Of a DNA stretch of 59,526 nt, positions 37,368 through 47,745 are shown piece after piece; position 1 is the first letter of the stretch; each line of letters begins with the position of its first letter. A model generated the notes under the pieces. That model saw only the letters and a program-made list of their open reading frames with translations, did not search any database and had not been told where the DNA came from. The DNA lies in NCBI GenBank assembly GCA_014904845.1, contig MU119511.1, forward strand, positions 1-59,526. The letters are read 5' to 3'. This stretch comes from Acephala macrosclerotiorum (lineage: Eukaryota; Ascomycota; Leotiomycetes; Helotiales; Mollisiaceae). The position numbers were made by a program, and so were the translations under genes.

Positions 37368-38180
37368 TTGCATCGCAGCTATCCATTCATATCATCGCCA
37401 TGGATGACACCCGGGGAGAAATATTTCGAAGGATGGGATATGATAGCGGTGTGATCAACTTAGCATCTGGCATTTGCAAATGAGAAGGAAAAAATACGCG
37501 ACTGTTGCAGCGGAAGGATTTATTGACGGATTCATGGAATTTTTCAGTTTTCAGCAATCAGCGAACCGATACGATATTACAAGGGCGTTCGAAAACGGTT
37601 GAGGCTTGCAGAATGAGCTGCTGAAGGATGTGAGGTGCAAGTAAGCTTAACGACATGACCAATGATGATGCATGTTGGGGGCGAATTTTTACCCCGCGAC
37701 CCTGACAGGGGTTTGAGAGGCGAGATATATTTAGCTTGTTGTATTTATTGGGAGTAAGGCGGAGTTCTTTTGGATTTCTGGGTTTGGTTTCCTTTCTTTT
37801 GGGTTGGGAGTTTGGGATGTTGGATGTTTGTAATAGATTGTTGTGGGGAGTTGGTTATGATGAGACGAACCTTGAAGGTACCTTCGTATCTCCTTTCGCT
37901 TTTAGATTATTTTTTAATTATATCTTCTCAGTTCCTTCCACAGCATTTTTGGTGAGTGAAGCTTCCTTCAAATCTAAAAGTAATTACTAGAATCTATCTT
38001 TACACGCGAATTTGCAAACTCTCGAGAAATTCAAGACTTCACGCATACCCCCACCAACCTATCCCAACCCTCCTCACCTCACGCCCTTCGCTCAACAATT
38101 TCGATCCCTAGCCTGATCCTTCCGTCGGGAATGCGACAATCATTTCCGCATGTGCCGGGAGATCTCTCGCCAAAATAACG
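37368..38180. other. Intergenic, no supported gene
   Basis: Between the convergent Zn2Cys6 gene and SDR pseudogene. A G/T-rich stretch around 37736-37990 gives a hydrophobic open frame without any domain and is dismissed. Confidence 0.5.
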
Positions 38181-39095
38181 CTACCCTCTCGCCTTCACAA
38201 TCTGCTCCACCAAATCGAACCCCATCATCCTCTTCACCAACCCATCAAACCACCCAAACGGCAAAGAACGCGCAATCCTCGCCAAAAAAGCCTCCTCCCC
38301 CCTCCAAATAATCGACGTCTTCCCCTTCACAATATCCCTCGCCACTCCCTTCGCCCACTCCTCCACCCTCATCCCCTTATCCTTAAATTCATTTTGGCTT
38401 AACGCTTTCTCCACAATCTCTCTTGCTGGATCATATATCGAGTCTTTGGCAAATGACAAGACTCCGCTTTCGAATCTCTATTTTCCTTTTGATGATTCGT
38501 GACGAAATTCGAGCGCACGATTCCGGTTTTCAGTTCGGGGACTGTGATGCCGAAAGGAGCTAGTTCTAGTCGTTGGGTGGCGGAGAACATGGCCATGGCG
38601 GCCTTGGGAGCGCTGTATGCGCCTGAGAAGGGGAGGGTCGTTACTGATGCGACGGAAGTTTGGTTTGCGATCATTCCTTTCGACTTGATGAGGAGGGGAG
38701 GAAGGCTTGAGTTACGGCTAGGTAGGACCAGACGTTTAGGTCGAAGAGTTTCTTGGCTTCGGGGATGGAGATGTCGGATACCGGCATCGTATACCCAGCT
38801 CCTGCATTGTTGATTAAGATATCAAGACTTGATAATTTGACAGAGGCGGCGATTGAGGAGTCGGATAACACGTCGAGAGTCATGGTCTCGATGCCGAGAC
38901 TTCAGATGTTCCGCCTTAGAGGGATTGCGGGCTGTGGCGTAGACATGTAGACCTGTTTCATCTAGTTGGAAAAGCAGTCAGTATTTCTGCTTCAAGTTCA
39001 CTTCAAGAAAACTCACGTAGGGCGACTGCAAGAGCGGCTCCTAGGCCACCGTCTGAGCAGCCTGTTATGAGGACTGTTCACTTGGGGATTGCCAT
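38181..39095 (-). pseudogene. Short-chain dehydrogenase/reductase (Ayr1-like), decayed
   Basis: Starts MAIPK at 39095, followed at once by a TGA (39078-39080), then TVLITGCSDGGLG, the glycine-rich NADP-binding motif. An intron (GTGAGT to about 38965) is followed by GLHVYATARNPSK, then LDILINNAGAGYTMPVSDIS with the NNAG motif, and YSAPKAAMAMFSATQRLELA with the catalytic Tyr-x3-Lys pair. The C-terminus GRVEEWAKGVARDIVKG-like through VEQIVKARG is intact. Frameshifts are evident after HLKS (about 38905), within the run after TQAFLP (about 38700), and near 38470. The sequence most resembles fungal 1-acyldihydroxyacetone-phosphate reductase-type SDRs acting in lipid metabolism; the exact substrate is unknown. 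Four independent lesions make it a pseudogene. Confidence 0.8.
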
Positions 39096-39930
39096 TTTTG
39101 TTGGAAGGAGAGGAAGCGAAAAGTGTAAAATAAATGAAGAGAGGTTGATTCTGGTGTGTTTGTCGTCGTCACATCACTTGGTAAACTGCATTATATCTTC
39201 AAGTGCTTTGTACCTCGGACAATTTCCACTGTACCAGGATACGTACATCTATATTTACTGGTTGAACATGCAGCCTGAAATTAGTTCATGACAGATGGTC
39301 CAGGAGTGCAACAAAGGTGTTTGACGATCAAACTCCGATACCCTGATACGGGGTAAAAAATGTCTGAAAGCGGTATTCGCTTCATGGACTCCCCCTGAGC
39401 CGGTTCGATTGGATACCCGAATATGACTCGTGTATTGGCCCGAGGCGGATTCTCTGGAAGGTATAACATCAACGGCCCCCAGTGCTCGATACAGATATCT
39501 TGAATTAATTAGAAACTCGATCAACTACTGCGATGGTTTGTAAGTGAACGGACGAACATTGCCCCGAAACAATGAAGGTAGACGAAAAGAGCAAAAGCAC
39601 ATCTCAGACTCGGCGTACGGTATTCGCTTATTCGCATTTTCGCATTCGAAACCGGTGTAATTGCTTGAGTGAAAGAAGCTCTCCAGACGACTTGGTGGAG
39701 CTCGAGCTGCAAAGTCGCAAAAACAAGAGAAAGTGTGTAATCTGCTTCAAGCTCAAAGCTTTGGATAATGTGGGCAACCAACAGCGAAAGAAAGAAATAG
39801 GTAGAAAAGCACGAAGTCACCTTTCTAGCAATTTAATGATCCTCGATCAAAGGTTGACGAATAAGGGCTGGAAAGCCTTCGATTGACAGCAGCTTGAACC
39901 CTACTTCATTCCATGTCTGACCTCAGCATC
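39096..39930. other. Intergenic, no supported gene
   Basis: Overlapping open frames on both strands (39255-39524, 39521-39820 and 39572-39886) have no recognisable domain and none is supported by intron structure. Confidence 0.45.
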
Positions 39931-40653
39931 TCACTCCTTCACCCATTTCAAAATCCTCTCCCAAATCTTCACCCCATCATGCTCCAACCCCGCACTCTCC
40001 ATCAAACCCGCCTTCTTCTCCCCATCCAAACCCATATAAGCCGGCGTAGTCCCCACAAGCTCCCTCGCCAACCCAGCATTCAACTCCGGATGTCCCTGAA
40101 ACGTCAAAATCGTATTCTTCTCATTAACAAAAATCTGGTTCCCCTCCGCCAACGGCACAAATCCCTCCGCAGTACCCTTAATCTCCCTCCTATGAAATTC
40201 ATGTATCCTCAATTTTCCATCTGCCTCGAATGGAAACATCTCTTTTCCTTTAGAAGTGAGAGTTATAGTATGTACGCCAATTTCAGGTCCATCCATATTC
40301 CCAACATTCCCACCAAAAGAAACAGATGTCGTTTGGTGTCCCCAACATATTCCTACAATCTTCTGCTTCGGGTGTTCCGCGACTGTGGTTCGTAGATAGT
40401 TCTGTAGCTTCAAGACCCATGGATCTGAACCCATTGGATCTGCTGTTCCTCCAGAGAGGACTATCAGGTCGTAGGCATTCGGATCGGGATGTATCTGCGC
40501 GACGATCGGGTCGTAGAAGGTTATCGTTGGGGCTTCGAAGCCTTCGATTGAGGAGGCGGCGGATGTAAGGGCGGATGTGAAGGAGTCGCGGATCAGAGGG
40601 GTGTTGGGAGATGCGAGGCCATTCAATAGAACGGCGACTTTGAGGGTTGTCAT
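39931..40653 (-). CDS. Class I glutamine amidotransferase-like protein
   Basis: A single intact exon of 240 residues from ATG 40653. It has the type-1 glutamine amidotransferase fold: LIVLSGGTADPMG near residues 63-75, nucleophile elbow GICWGHQ with Cys103, and the catalytic His188/Glu190 in FQGHPE. Proteins of this stand-alone kind in fungi act as GMP-synthase-like amidotransferase homologues of unknown acceptor, or as gamma-glutamyl peptidases; nothing here decides between them. It is probably cytosolic, since no signal peptide or membrane segment is seen. It is divergent from the ammonium transporter and shares a 736-bp intergenic region with GATA motifs, so nitrogen-linked co-regulation is conceivable. 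Confidence 0.85.
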   Translation of the reverse strand: MTTLKVAVLLNGLASPNTPLIRDSFTSALTSAASSIEGFEAPTITFYDPIVAQIHPDPNAYDLIVLSGGTADPMGSDPWVLKLQNYLRTTVAEHPKQKIVGICWGHQTTSVSFGGNVGNMDGPEIGVHTITLTSKGKEMFPFEADGKLRIHEFHRREIKGTAEGFVPLAEGNQIFVNEKNTILTFQGHPELNAGLARELVGTTPAYMGLDGEKKAGLMESAGLEHDGVKIWERILKWVKE

Positions 40654-41389
40654 GGTGGGAGCTGGATGCTTTCGCAGTGGGACGGGCTACGTGAGTTCTT
40701 CATCGTTTCTTGGTGCTCTACACTTGTGCCTCTTTAATGGTTCGTCAAGAGTGGGACTGCTGGTGACAGTGAGCTGTTGGTCGTCTTCGTTGTTGCAGAG
40801 TGGGAGGCATCGCTCAAAGGTGGGAGAGACCTCGAAGTGAAACGCCAAGCCCAGTCACGTGGCGGATGAGGCTTCTTTCTCTGCTTTCCATTCCGACGCC
40901 CTGGGTTCTGGACCTGCACAAATGCTTCCGGCGTGAAGCAGTCTATCCGCCACATGTAAGACCTGCAGTCAGGCTGATATAAATAAGTTCTCTCCGTTTA
41001 TCCCATTGGTGTTCTTCCCTTCGGACTTTCCCAAAAACAGTCATCAAGTCCCCAATTTCGCCAAGCATCGTTATCAGCTTGGTATCAAGGTTCTGACAAA
41101 CCTCGGTTGGAACAAACTCCCAAGAGCTTCAGATGACAAGCTTCAAAGGCCCTTCGAAACATGGAGTCGCGTTGCCAAGTAGCTTGGCTCTGCTCAATTG
41201 AGTATGGAAAGTGTCCACTGCGATAAGAGATGTTTATTGACTTGGAATGGAAGGATGGAGAAGGACCCACTGGTGAAGGTGGGATGGTACTTAAAGGTAC
41301 CTTCCTTCCGTCGCGTCTACGCGTGTTTTTCCTTGAAGCCGTTGTAAGTCTGATACTGAAATCGAGTCTGAGTACTTGAGTGAGCAAAC
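40654..41389. promoter_or_regulatory. Divergent promoter of amidotransferase and ammonium transporter
   Basis: Three GATAA cores: TTATC at 40998-41002 and 41071-41075 (the latter in CTGATAACG on the minus strand) and GATAAG at 41222-41227. GATA clusters are the usual binding sites of the nitrogen regulator AreA/NIT2 upstream of Mep/Amt genes. ATTGG (CCAAT on the minus strand) lies near 41004 and CACGTG at 40856. A regulatory role is inferred. Confidence 0.45.
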
Positions 41390-43035
41390 ATGAGCACTTC
41401 TGTGAGTACCTCTCGGGATTCCATCAAGCACAATCTAATAGGACACAGCCCAGCTTCAACAGTTCCGAGCCGAAAGGCGGAGATCCGCTTTTGGTCGATG
41501 TCAACGCCCAATATGCTGGATTTGAGTACCATTACACGTACCTCGTCTTCTGTGGTTTCATCGTCTGGTTAATCATCCCTGGAATCGGTCTTCTCTATGG
41601 CGGACTTGCTAGACGCAAGTCTGCTTTGGCCTTGCTCTTTCAGAGCTTGATGGTAGCTGCGGTCACTACCTTCCAATGGATGTTTTGGGGTTACAGCTTG
41701 GCCTACTCTCGAACTGCTGGTCCATTCATTGGAGATATGGCGAACTTCGGAATGAAGAATGTCATGGCTGCTCCAAGCCCAAGCTCGGCCGTTATTCCCG
41801 AGATCGTCTTCTGCTTGTACCAACTCTTGTTCTGGTGAGTCAGTTCTGGTCGCAAACTGTTCCACATGTTGATTCCCGAGACAGTGCTTGCACAGTACAA
41901 ATCGTGATTGGCGGTGCTTTCGAGCGAGGACGTATCATTCCGTCTCTGGTATTCGGCTTCTGGTGGGCCACTGTAGTCTATTGCCCGATCGCATGCTGGA
42001 CTTGGAACAGCAACGGTTGGCTCTACAACGTAAGTCACGATGTCTCCACTTCAGGTACAAGTCTTACTGAGACTTCATTAGCTCCCCTCACTCGATTTCG
42101 CTGGAGGTGGACCTGTCCACATCTCTTCGGGCTGGTCTGCGCTCGCCTACGCCTTCGTCCTCGGCAAGCGCAAGCACCACGGCGACAAATCCCACGGCAA
42201 ACCTCATAACACCACTCTCGTATTTCTCGGAACGGTCCTCATATGGTTCGGATGGTTCGGCTTTAATGGTGGTAGTGCTCTCAACGCCTCCGTCAGAGCT
42301 ATGCTTGCAGCATTCAATACCAACACAGCCGCCAGCACGGGAATGATTGGATGGGTCATGGTCGACTACTTCAAGCATAGCCGAAAATTCAGTGTTGTAG
42401 GTGCATGTGAAGGTGCTATCGCTGGCCTCGTTGGCATTACTCCTGCTGCGGGTTATGTCGGTGTCTGGCTTGCAGCTGTCATTGGCTTCGTCACTGCTGT
42501 TGTCTGTGCTCTTCTTCAAGACCTAAACGAATGGCTTCATCTTGATGAGGGTCTCGAAGTATTCAAGCTTCATGGTATCGGTGGAATGGTTGGCAGTTTC
42601 TTGACTGGAATCTTCGCCTCTCAAACCAGTAAGTTTCCCTTTCCCCTCTCTCCGTCTCCGACACCCACTAACAAGCCTTAAGTTAGCGCCCTCGACGGCG
42701 CGACCCTCACTCCAGGAGGAATCGACGGCAACGGCATCCAAGTCGGCAAGCAATTCGCCGAAATCACCGCGATCTCAGCATATTCATTCGTCGTGTCCTG
42801 CGCTCTTCTCTACATCCTGAAATACATCCCAGGTATGCATTTGAGAGTTACGGAAGAAGCAGAGATGAAGGGTTTGGATCTGGATCAATTCTTTGATGAG
42901 CAGATTGGGGATTGGGGCATGTTTGATGAATTGGAGAAGAGGAAGGCGGAGTTGCAGATTAGTAGCCCAGGGACGCCGACCGTGCAGGAGATTCAGGAGC
43001 CGGCAGTTACGGAGGGGGTGGAGAAGAAAGCTTGA
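41390..43035 (+). CDS. Ammonium transporter (Mep/Amt family)
   Basis: The five-exon model is 41390-41401, 41449-41834, 41885-42029, 42082-42628 and 42683-43035 (1443 nt, 480 residues). Introns are 47, 50, 52 and 54 bp with GTGAGT/GTAAGT donors. It moves ammonium across the plasma membrane with eleven predicted helices. Family motifs visible are GIGLLYGGLARRKSALALLF, WATVVYCPIACWTWNSNGWL, DFAGGGPVHISSGWSALAYA (first pore His), FGWFGFNGGSALNA, NTNTAASTGMIGWVMVDY and KLHGIGGMVGSFLTGIFA (second pore His). The C-terminal tail is cytosolic, with EIQEPAVTEGVEKKA at the end. The tiny first exon encodes only MSTS. All exons join in frame with no lesions. GATA-type sites upstream suggest nitrogen control. 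Confidence 0.95.
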
Positions 43036-43727
43036 AGAAATGGGAGGGAGGGGTGATATCGTTGCTAGAGCTGTGGTGTGCCTGTCCTTCACATATTCGA
43101 AGAAATACAAACGCATTTTTAGGGTTACAGTATTTATACTGAACCAAGGAATAGCAGCAGCCGTCCACAGAATACTTCTGGTTGCAGGCTTCCAGTGAAG
43201 TTCGGCTATACATTGCCACCTTCGGCCACAGAACGGACTTTTGGAAAATCTGTATATCAATTCCACAGCGAAGCGAAAAGTCTCATTACATGTCGCCAAA
43301 TCTGAATCTAGGACGAAAATTAGAAAACTTTTGTTACTTGTTGTCTCTAAGTTTAGAACAGACACCGAGAAAGTTTTGCTGCAGATCGACACTTTCAAAT
43401 CAACAATGGAGATTGTGAGCTTCTGCAGACATCGGGACTTCTATCACGTATTAATTCCTCTCTCTCAAAGCACGACAGACAATGAGAAAAATATGTTGCA
43501 CATCGCAGGAGCGGCAGCAGCAGCGCATCCGCCCCGCCACACCAGCGGGTGCTCCGCCAGCCTGCGATGTGCAACACACACACCCCCCGGGTCAATGTCC
43601 TAGATTTCATTAGATCCTCCGAGATGCAACAAATAATTCCTGCCATTTTCACTTTCCTCCTTCTCTTCCGATACATCTTCCTTTTTGTATAACCCTTAAA
43701 CAACACTTCCCCCACTTCGCATAGTGA
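43036..43727. other. Intergenic with a GC-rich hairpin
   Basis: Between the convergent ammonium transporter and F-box genes. The open frame at 43241-43603 has no recognisable domain and ends in the hairpin. No supported gene. Confidence 0.5.
43494..43576. repeat. GC-rich hairpin, 16-bp perfect stem
   Basis: TGTTGCACATCGCAGG (43494-43509) pairs perfectly with CCTGCGATGTGCAACA (43561-43576). An inner GGAGC/GCTCC pair extends the structure. It lies in the 3' intergenic space between two convergent genes. It could be a terminator-like or fold-back element; no role is proven. Confidence 0.8.
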
Positions 43728-44465
43728 TCAGCCGTCTCTCAACGCACCAAATTCTCTACACCATCCAGTTCCTACCCTCTCTCTTCTAATCTTACTATCG
43801 AGCTCCGGATGCTTGATTGAGACGTACCAGTCCTCTATCAAACCTTTTAGCAAACCCAAGCGAAGACCTTCGGGGATGAGAAGGAAGCCTTGAACGCCTG
43901 TCGAGCACGGAAGCTCTTTCAGACGAACTGATCTCTTCGTTATGCTAATTCGGGGGATTGGCGGGTGGGAGACCAATATGTTCCTCCATCTCTCTTCGTT
44001 GCCTTTCCAAGCTTGGGTGAATTTTCTCCAAGGTAGTTCATCCACCGAGAGAGAAACATTCATCAACGTCCCATCGTCAAGGTCCCACTTGTTGATCCAG
44101 TTTGACAGCAAGTCATTAAACACGAAATTCTCTTCCCCTTCCCCATACTCGTACTTCACATCCTTCACCGGCCCCGGCCTCGGCCTCAACCAAAGCGCAA
44201 TTTGTAGATCTAAGGATGGATGCTCAATCACGTGCCACCATGCTCGGCACACTTTGATCGCGCACCTGAGCAGCGTCGCCGGGGTCAAACAACACAGGAT
44301 CAAATCCACGAGCTCTGGAGTCCCAAGCACGCGCTGAGCCGCTGTCATCTCCGTCGGTGTTGAAGTTGGGAGTGGTGGTGCAATGCGAACCCCTGAATGC
44401 TCAGAAGGAGGGGAAGCTTCATGTTTCAGCTTCGTCGGAAAGGGGACGGCAGCTGTCTGATCCAT
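43728..44465 (-). CDS. F-box protein
   Basis: An intact single exon of 245 residues from ATG 44465. An F-box lies at about residues 42-88 (AAQRVLGTPELVDLILCCL, then TPATLLRCAIKVCRAWWHVI), the motif that binds Skp1 in SCF ubiquitin ligases. The remainder has a conserved-looking LQIALWLRP segment typical of fungal F-box paralogues, followed by a region without known repeats, so the substrate is unknown. The Pro/Thr-rich N-terminal 40 residues look disordered. It lies downstream of the PDI-like gene on the same strand, with a spacer of about 400 bp that carries CACGTG at 44733. Confidence 0.8.
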   Translation of the reverse strand: MDQTAAVPFPTKLKHEASPPSEHSGVRIAPPLPTSTPTEMTAAQRVLGTPELVDLILCCLTPATLLRCAIKVCRAWWHVIEHPSLDLQIALWLRPRPGPVKDVKYEYGEGEENFVFNDLLSNWINKWDLDDGTLMNVSLSVDELPWRKFTQAWKGNEERWRNILVSHPPIPRISITKRSVRLKELPCSTGVQGFLLIPEGLRLGLLKGLIEDWYVSIKHPELDSKIRRERVGTGWCREFGALRDG

Positions 44466-44869
44466 AATTTTGCCGCTGTGTCCGAGGGATTAGCGAGTTT
44501 CGGGATGGTGAGATGGTGTGTCGTTGGATTAAGATGGGAGAGATGTCAGACGATGCAGGTGGTTGTGGAGTGCATTTACGGCGGGTGTCTGTGCGGCGTG
44601 GATACGAAGGGTAGAGTTGGTGCCGGGTAACGGCAGGGTGTTTAAGCTTCTCTTTAAAGGTGAGTTTGAGGTTGCTTGGTAGTCTTAGCTTTGAGATACG
44701 GTCTTCAAGGATTGTGTGGAGGAAAGTGGTTTCACGTGACGGAGAAGACGATGAGCTTTTCAGGCCCATCGAGCTTCAAGGTCAAACAAAGGCATCATAA
44801 TAGCTCGAAAAACACGGTGAAATATGATGACAAGTTCCCTAGCCTTACTCCCGTCTTCCCATACCCCTC

Positions 44870-46222
44870 TCACATCTCATCATGCACAATCCTTACCTTC
44901 TCCTGCTGCCCATCCCCAGGTGTCCAAGGCTGGACCTTTCCTTGCACAATATCCATCACGAAACCCTCCACACTCTCTGCCGAAACCTTATTTCCCTTCG
45001 CGAAAGGGAAGACTTGTCCATAAATAGGATTGAAAACCGACACAGCAGGTAATGATCCCTTCACATGGCCGAGAGCTGGAAGCATGTGTCCATACTCGAC
45101 AGCATCGACGGTTACGAAGTTCAGGTACTCTTTATACTTTTTGGCTACGGGTTTGAGAGAGGCTTTGTAGGCGTCTCGCTCGGTTGGCGTAGCGGCGAAG
45201 AAGTAAACGAGTGATTTACCGGCCTGTGAGATTTTTTTAGTCTTGAGATAGAATGAGGTGAGTGGAAATAGGTTACCTTCATATACTTCATCTCATTCCT
45301 CCTTGTAAACTCTCCAATTGTCGGAGCAGTAGCAGTTTCGATGAATTTTTCCATAGCATCAATGCCAGCCTGACCTGAAAGCACCTCTTGCTCTCCTTCG
45401 CCAGGTTTCAAACAAACAATGCTGGGAAGTGTGATCCCAGCTGACTTGGCGAGATTCCTGTCCGTAGCGATACCGAATGCATATTTATCGCGATTACGGG
45501 AGGCGAGAGCTGCGAATGTGGATTGGAGATGGTGGTCTTCGGGAGCGGTGTAGGCGATGAAGACCGTTTCGTCAGAAGAGGTGAAGGTTGTGATGTTTTT
45601 CTGGTCTACGAGGGAGACGGTTGGGGCTGCTGCTCTGTGGAGGAAGGGGATGATTCTGAATATTGTTAGACAATGTGAATTGAGCTAAACAGGATGTAAA
45701 GCGTACTCAGATGCCTTTCGAGGACCTTTGTATCGCATGATACTCTCACTACCTTGCAGCAGGCGTATGGCTGGAAACGACACAACGTCATATTGTACGC
45801 AGAGGTCTTCCTCAACTGTGCAGTCGATACTGAGAAGGTGCTGGCTTGTCTGTGAAGTGGCAGAAAGCCATTCTGGCTCTAATGCTTTGCTAGAATCTCT
45901 GAGTTATTTGTCAGCATGGATTTGGCATGGACAAGTGATGATACTTACGTCTTGGGCTAAATTCCAAAATACGTGATCAGTATATCTGCTTACTATACCG
46001 ACAAAGAGAAGATGCCTACATTAACAACTACAAGTAAGATAATCAGTTTCGATCCTTGGTCAAAGGCGATTCAGCAAATGGGAAGAACTGACATGCTACT
46101 AACGCTGGACCATTCTCTCTGGTAAGGGATTGAAATTGAGACTTGGAGACATGATTCCATCCTAGAGCTGTCCTTGCTGCAATAATATCAAGAATACAAA
46201 TGAGCAGAGTTTTGGGCAACAT
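44870..46222 (-). CDS. Protein disulfide isomerase-like protein without CxxC
   Basis: The model is 46222-46093, 46015-45999, 45956-45949, 45898-45707, 45655-45277 and 45223-44870 (1080 nt, 359 residues). A signal peptide (MLPKTLLICILDIIAARTAL) is followed by a thioredoxin-like domain, with KALEPEW and IDCTVEEDLCVQYDVVSFPA as in PDI domain a, then b and b' like domains (FAALASRNRDKYAFGIATD, then GHVKGSLPAVSVFNPIYGQ). Where PDI has WCGHCK the model reads SPKTDSSK, so no redox-active CxxC remains. The second catalytic a' domain is absent; the protein stops after PWTPGDGQQEKVRIVHDEM. The terminal HDEM resembles the HDEL ER-retrieval signal. The two tiny exons (17 and 8 nt) around the lost active site are the uncertain part. 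It is divergent from the prolyl-4-hydroxylase gene. Confidence 0.75.
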
Positions 46223-46900
46223 TGTTCATCGCCTTCGAGGCTTTTGGACTTTTGGCTGATTGTGGGGTTTGGCCGTGGTGGGGTAACTTTAATCAAAGAT
46301 CCTGGAAATTCTCCGAAGACAGTTCGTGATTTCCAAACAGCTTGTTTGTAAACTGATATAAGATTTCAAAGAGACTGCGATGTCCAATAGAAAAGAAACA
46401 AAGCGTTCGCAATATGATTTTGGACAGAAAATTTAGACACCATCAATCTTTAAGTCATTGATGCTGTAGAATTCGGCAAGTTTCTTGGGAGCCAGCCGAA
46501 GACCCCTGTGGCGTGAGGAACAGGGGTTTCAGACGCCTCGGCGCTTGACTTGCAGGGACTGACATTCGGTCAAGCTCCTGTCATGCTGCATCGTGGAACA
46601 TTTTTGCTTCACAATGCTGCAATATGCCTTTTGCCTCAATTTTCCGAGTCTCATGTTGGTGCCCTGACCCGGATCAGATGATCTGATTGTTGAGATTATG
46701 GGGTTGCAGCATGACATTTTCCTGCATGGGCTTCAGAGATGATCTGATTTGATTGCTGGAGATTGTGAAGGGAGCTTTGGATTCATGGTCTGTGTGTATT
46801 TGACATTGACGAGGGTTTCCTGCACCGTTTTGTTTTCTTCATTTGAGTGTCTCTTTTCCAGGCACTCAAGAATCTCACATATTGTAATCTATACTTGATC
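46223..46900. promoter_or_regulatory. Shared divergent promoter of PDI-like and P4H-like genes
   Basis: 678 bp between the two start codons. It holds a 12-bp inverted repeat: TGTCATGCTGCA at 46579-46590 and TGCAGCATGACA at 46705-46716. It also holds the repeated string GATGATCTGATT (about 46677 and 46738). No gene is supported. Shared control of both ER proteins is inferred from layout only. Confidence 0.4.
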
Positions 46901-47745
46901 ATGAAGTACAATAGCTTTTCCACACTTTCGCTCCTAGTAGGCCTTGTTAGCTGTTCTCCGGGAAGTGCTCAACAAGTACCTTTCTCGAGCAAAGAATGTA
47001 CACACCCTCTATACAACATACACCTGTTTTCGAAAACACCCCTCGTTATCTATATCTCAAACTTCCTGACACTTGAGGAGAGATCGCATCTCCAAGATGT
47101 CACGTAAGCATACCCTTTTGCGCCATGCATCACCCACTAACACTTCACAGGAATGGCACTTTCACTCGATCTGCAGTCGCCGATGAGTCTGGGGAAGAAG
47201 GCCATCGTCAGACAAGAACATCCCAATCGACAACAGTCCCTCGAGACTCGATAGTCCGCTGCATCGAGTCACGCGCGCTCGCGTTCCAAGGCTTCGACAC
47301 CCCACGCACCCATCTTGAACCTCTCCAGCTTGTTCAGTATGGCACTGGCGAGAAATACCACTTGCACACAGATTGGTTCGAATCTCCCGAAAGAATGACA
47401 TCCGAAGTTGGAGGCAATCGACTCTCATCGTTCTTCGCATATGTCGCTGCCGGAAACTTGACTGGAGGGGGAACGAATTTCCCGATTCTGAACTCGCCGT
47501 ACGATGAACGATGGTGCGAATTCGTGGATTGCGATGAACCGTACGAGAATGGAGTAACCTTCAAGCCAATTCCAGGAAACGCGGTCTTCTGGCAGAACTT
47601 GAATGAAGACGGGACTGGTGACCCAGCGACGATTCACGCAGGACTACCTGTGACGAGTGGTTCGAAGCTGGGAATGAATATTTGGACGAGACAAGGCCCA
47701 TTGAGCGAGAAATTCAGAGGAGTTGATTCGGAGACTCGAATATGA
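46901..47745 (+). CDS. Secretory prolyl 4-hydroxylase alpha-subunit-like protein
   Basis: Two exons (46901-47103 and 47151-47745; 47-bp intron) give 265 residues. An N-terminal signal peptide (LSTLLVGLVSC-like, residues 1-23) is followed by a 2-oxoglutarate/Fe(II) dioxygenase P4Hc domain. The iron ligands His140 and Asp142 lie in YHLHTDWF, the distal His230 in IHAGLP, and the 2-oxoglutarate-binding Lys240 in SKLGMNIW. GGGTNFP and GNAVFWQNLN are typical of the family. The expected reaction is proline hydroxylation of secreted proteins in the ER; substrate unknown. No HDEL/KDEL is present: it ends DSETRI. The upstream in-frame region before 46901 is not needed. Head-to-head with the PDI-like gene. 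Confidence 0.85.

Noticed and set aside
37736..37990. 84-codon hydrophobic frame
   Set aside because: Derived from a G/T-rich, low-complexity stretch; no domain, no neighbours supporting it.
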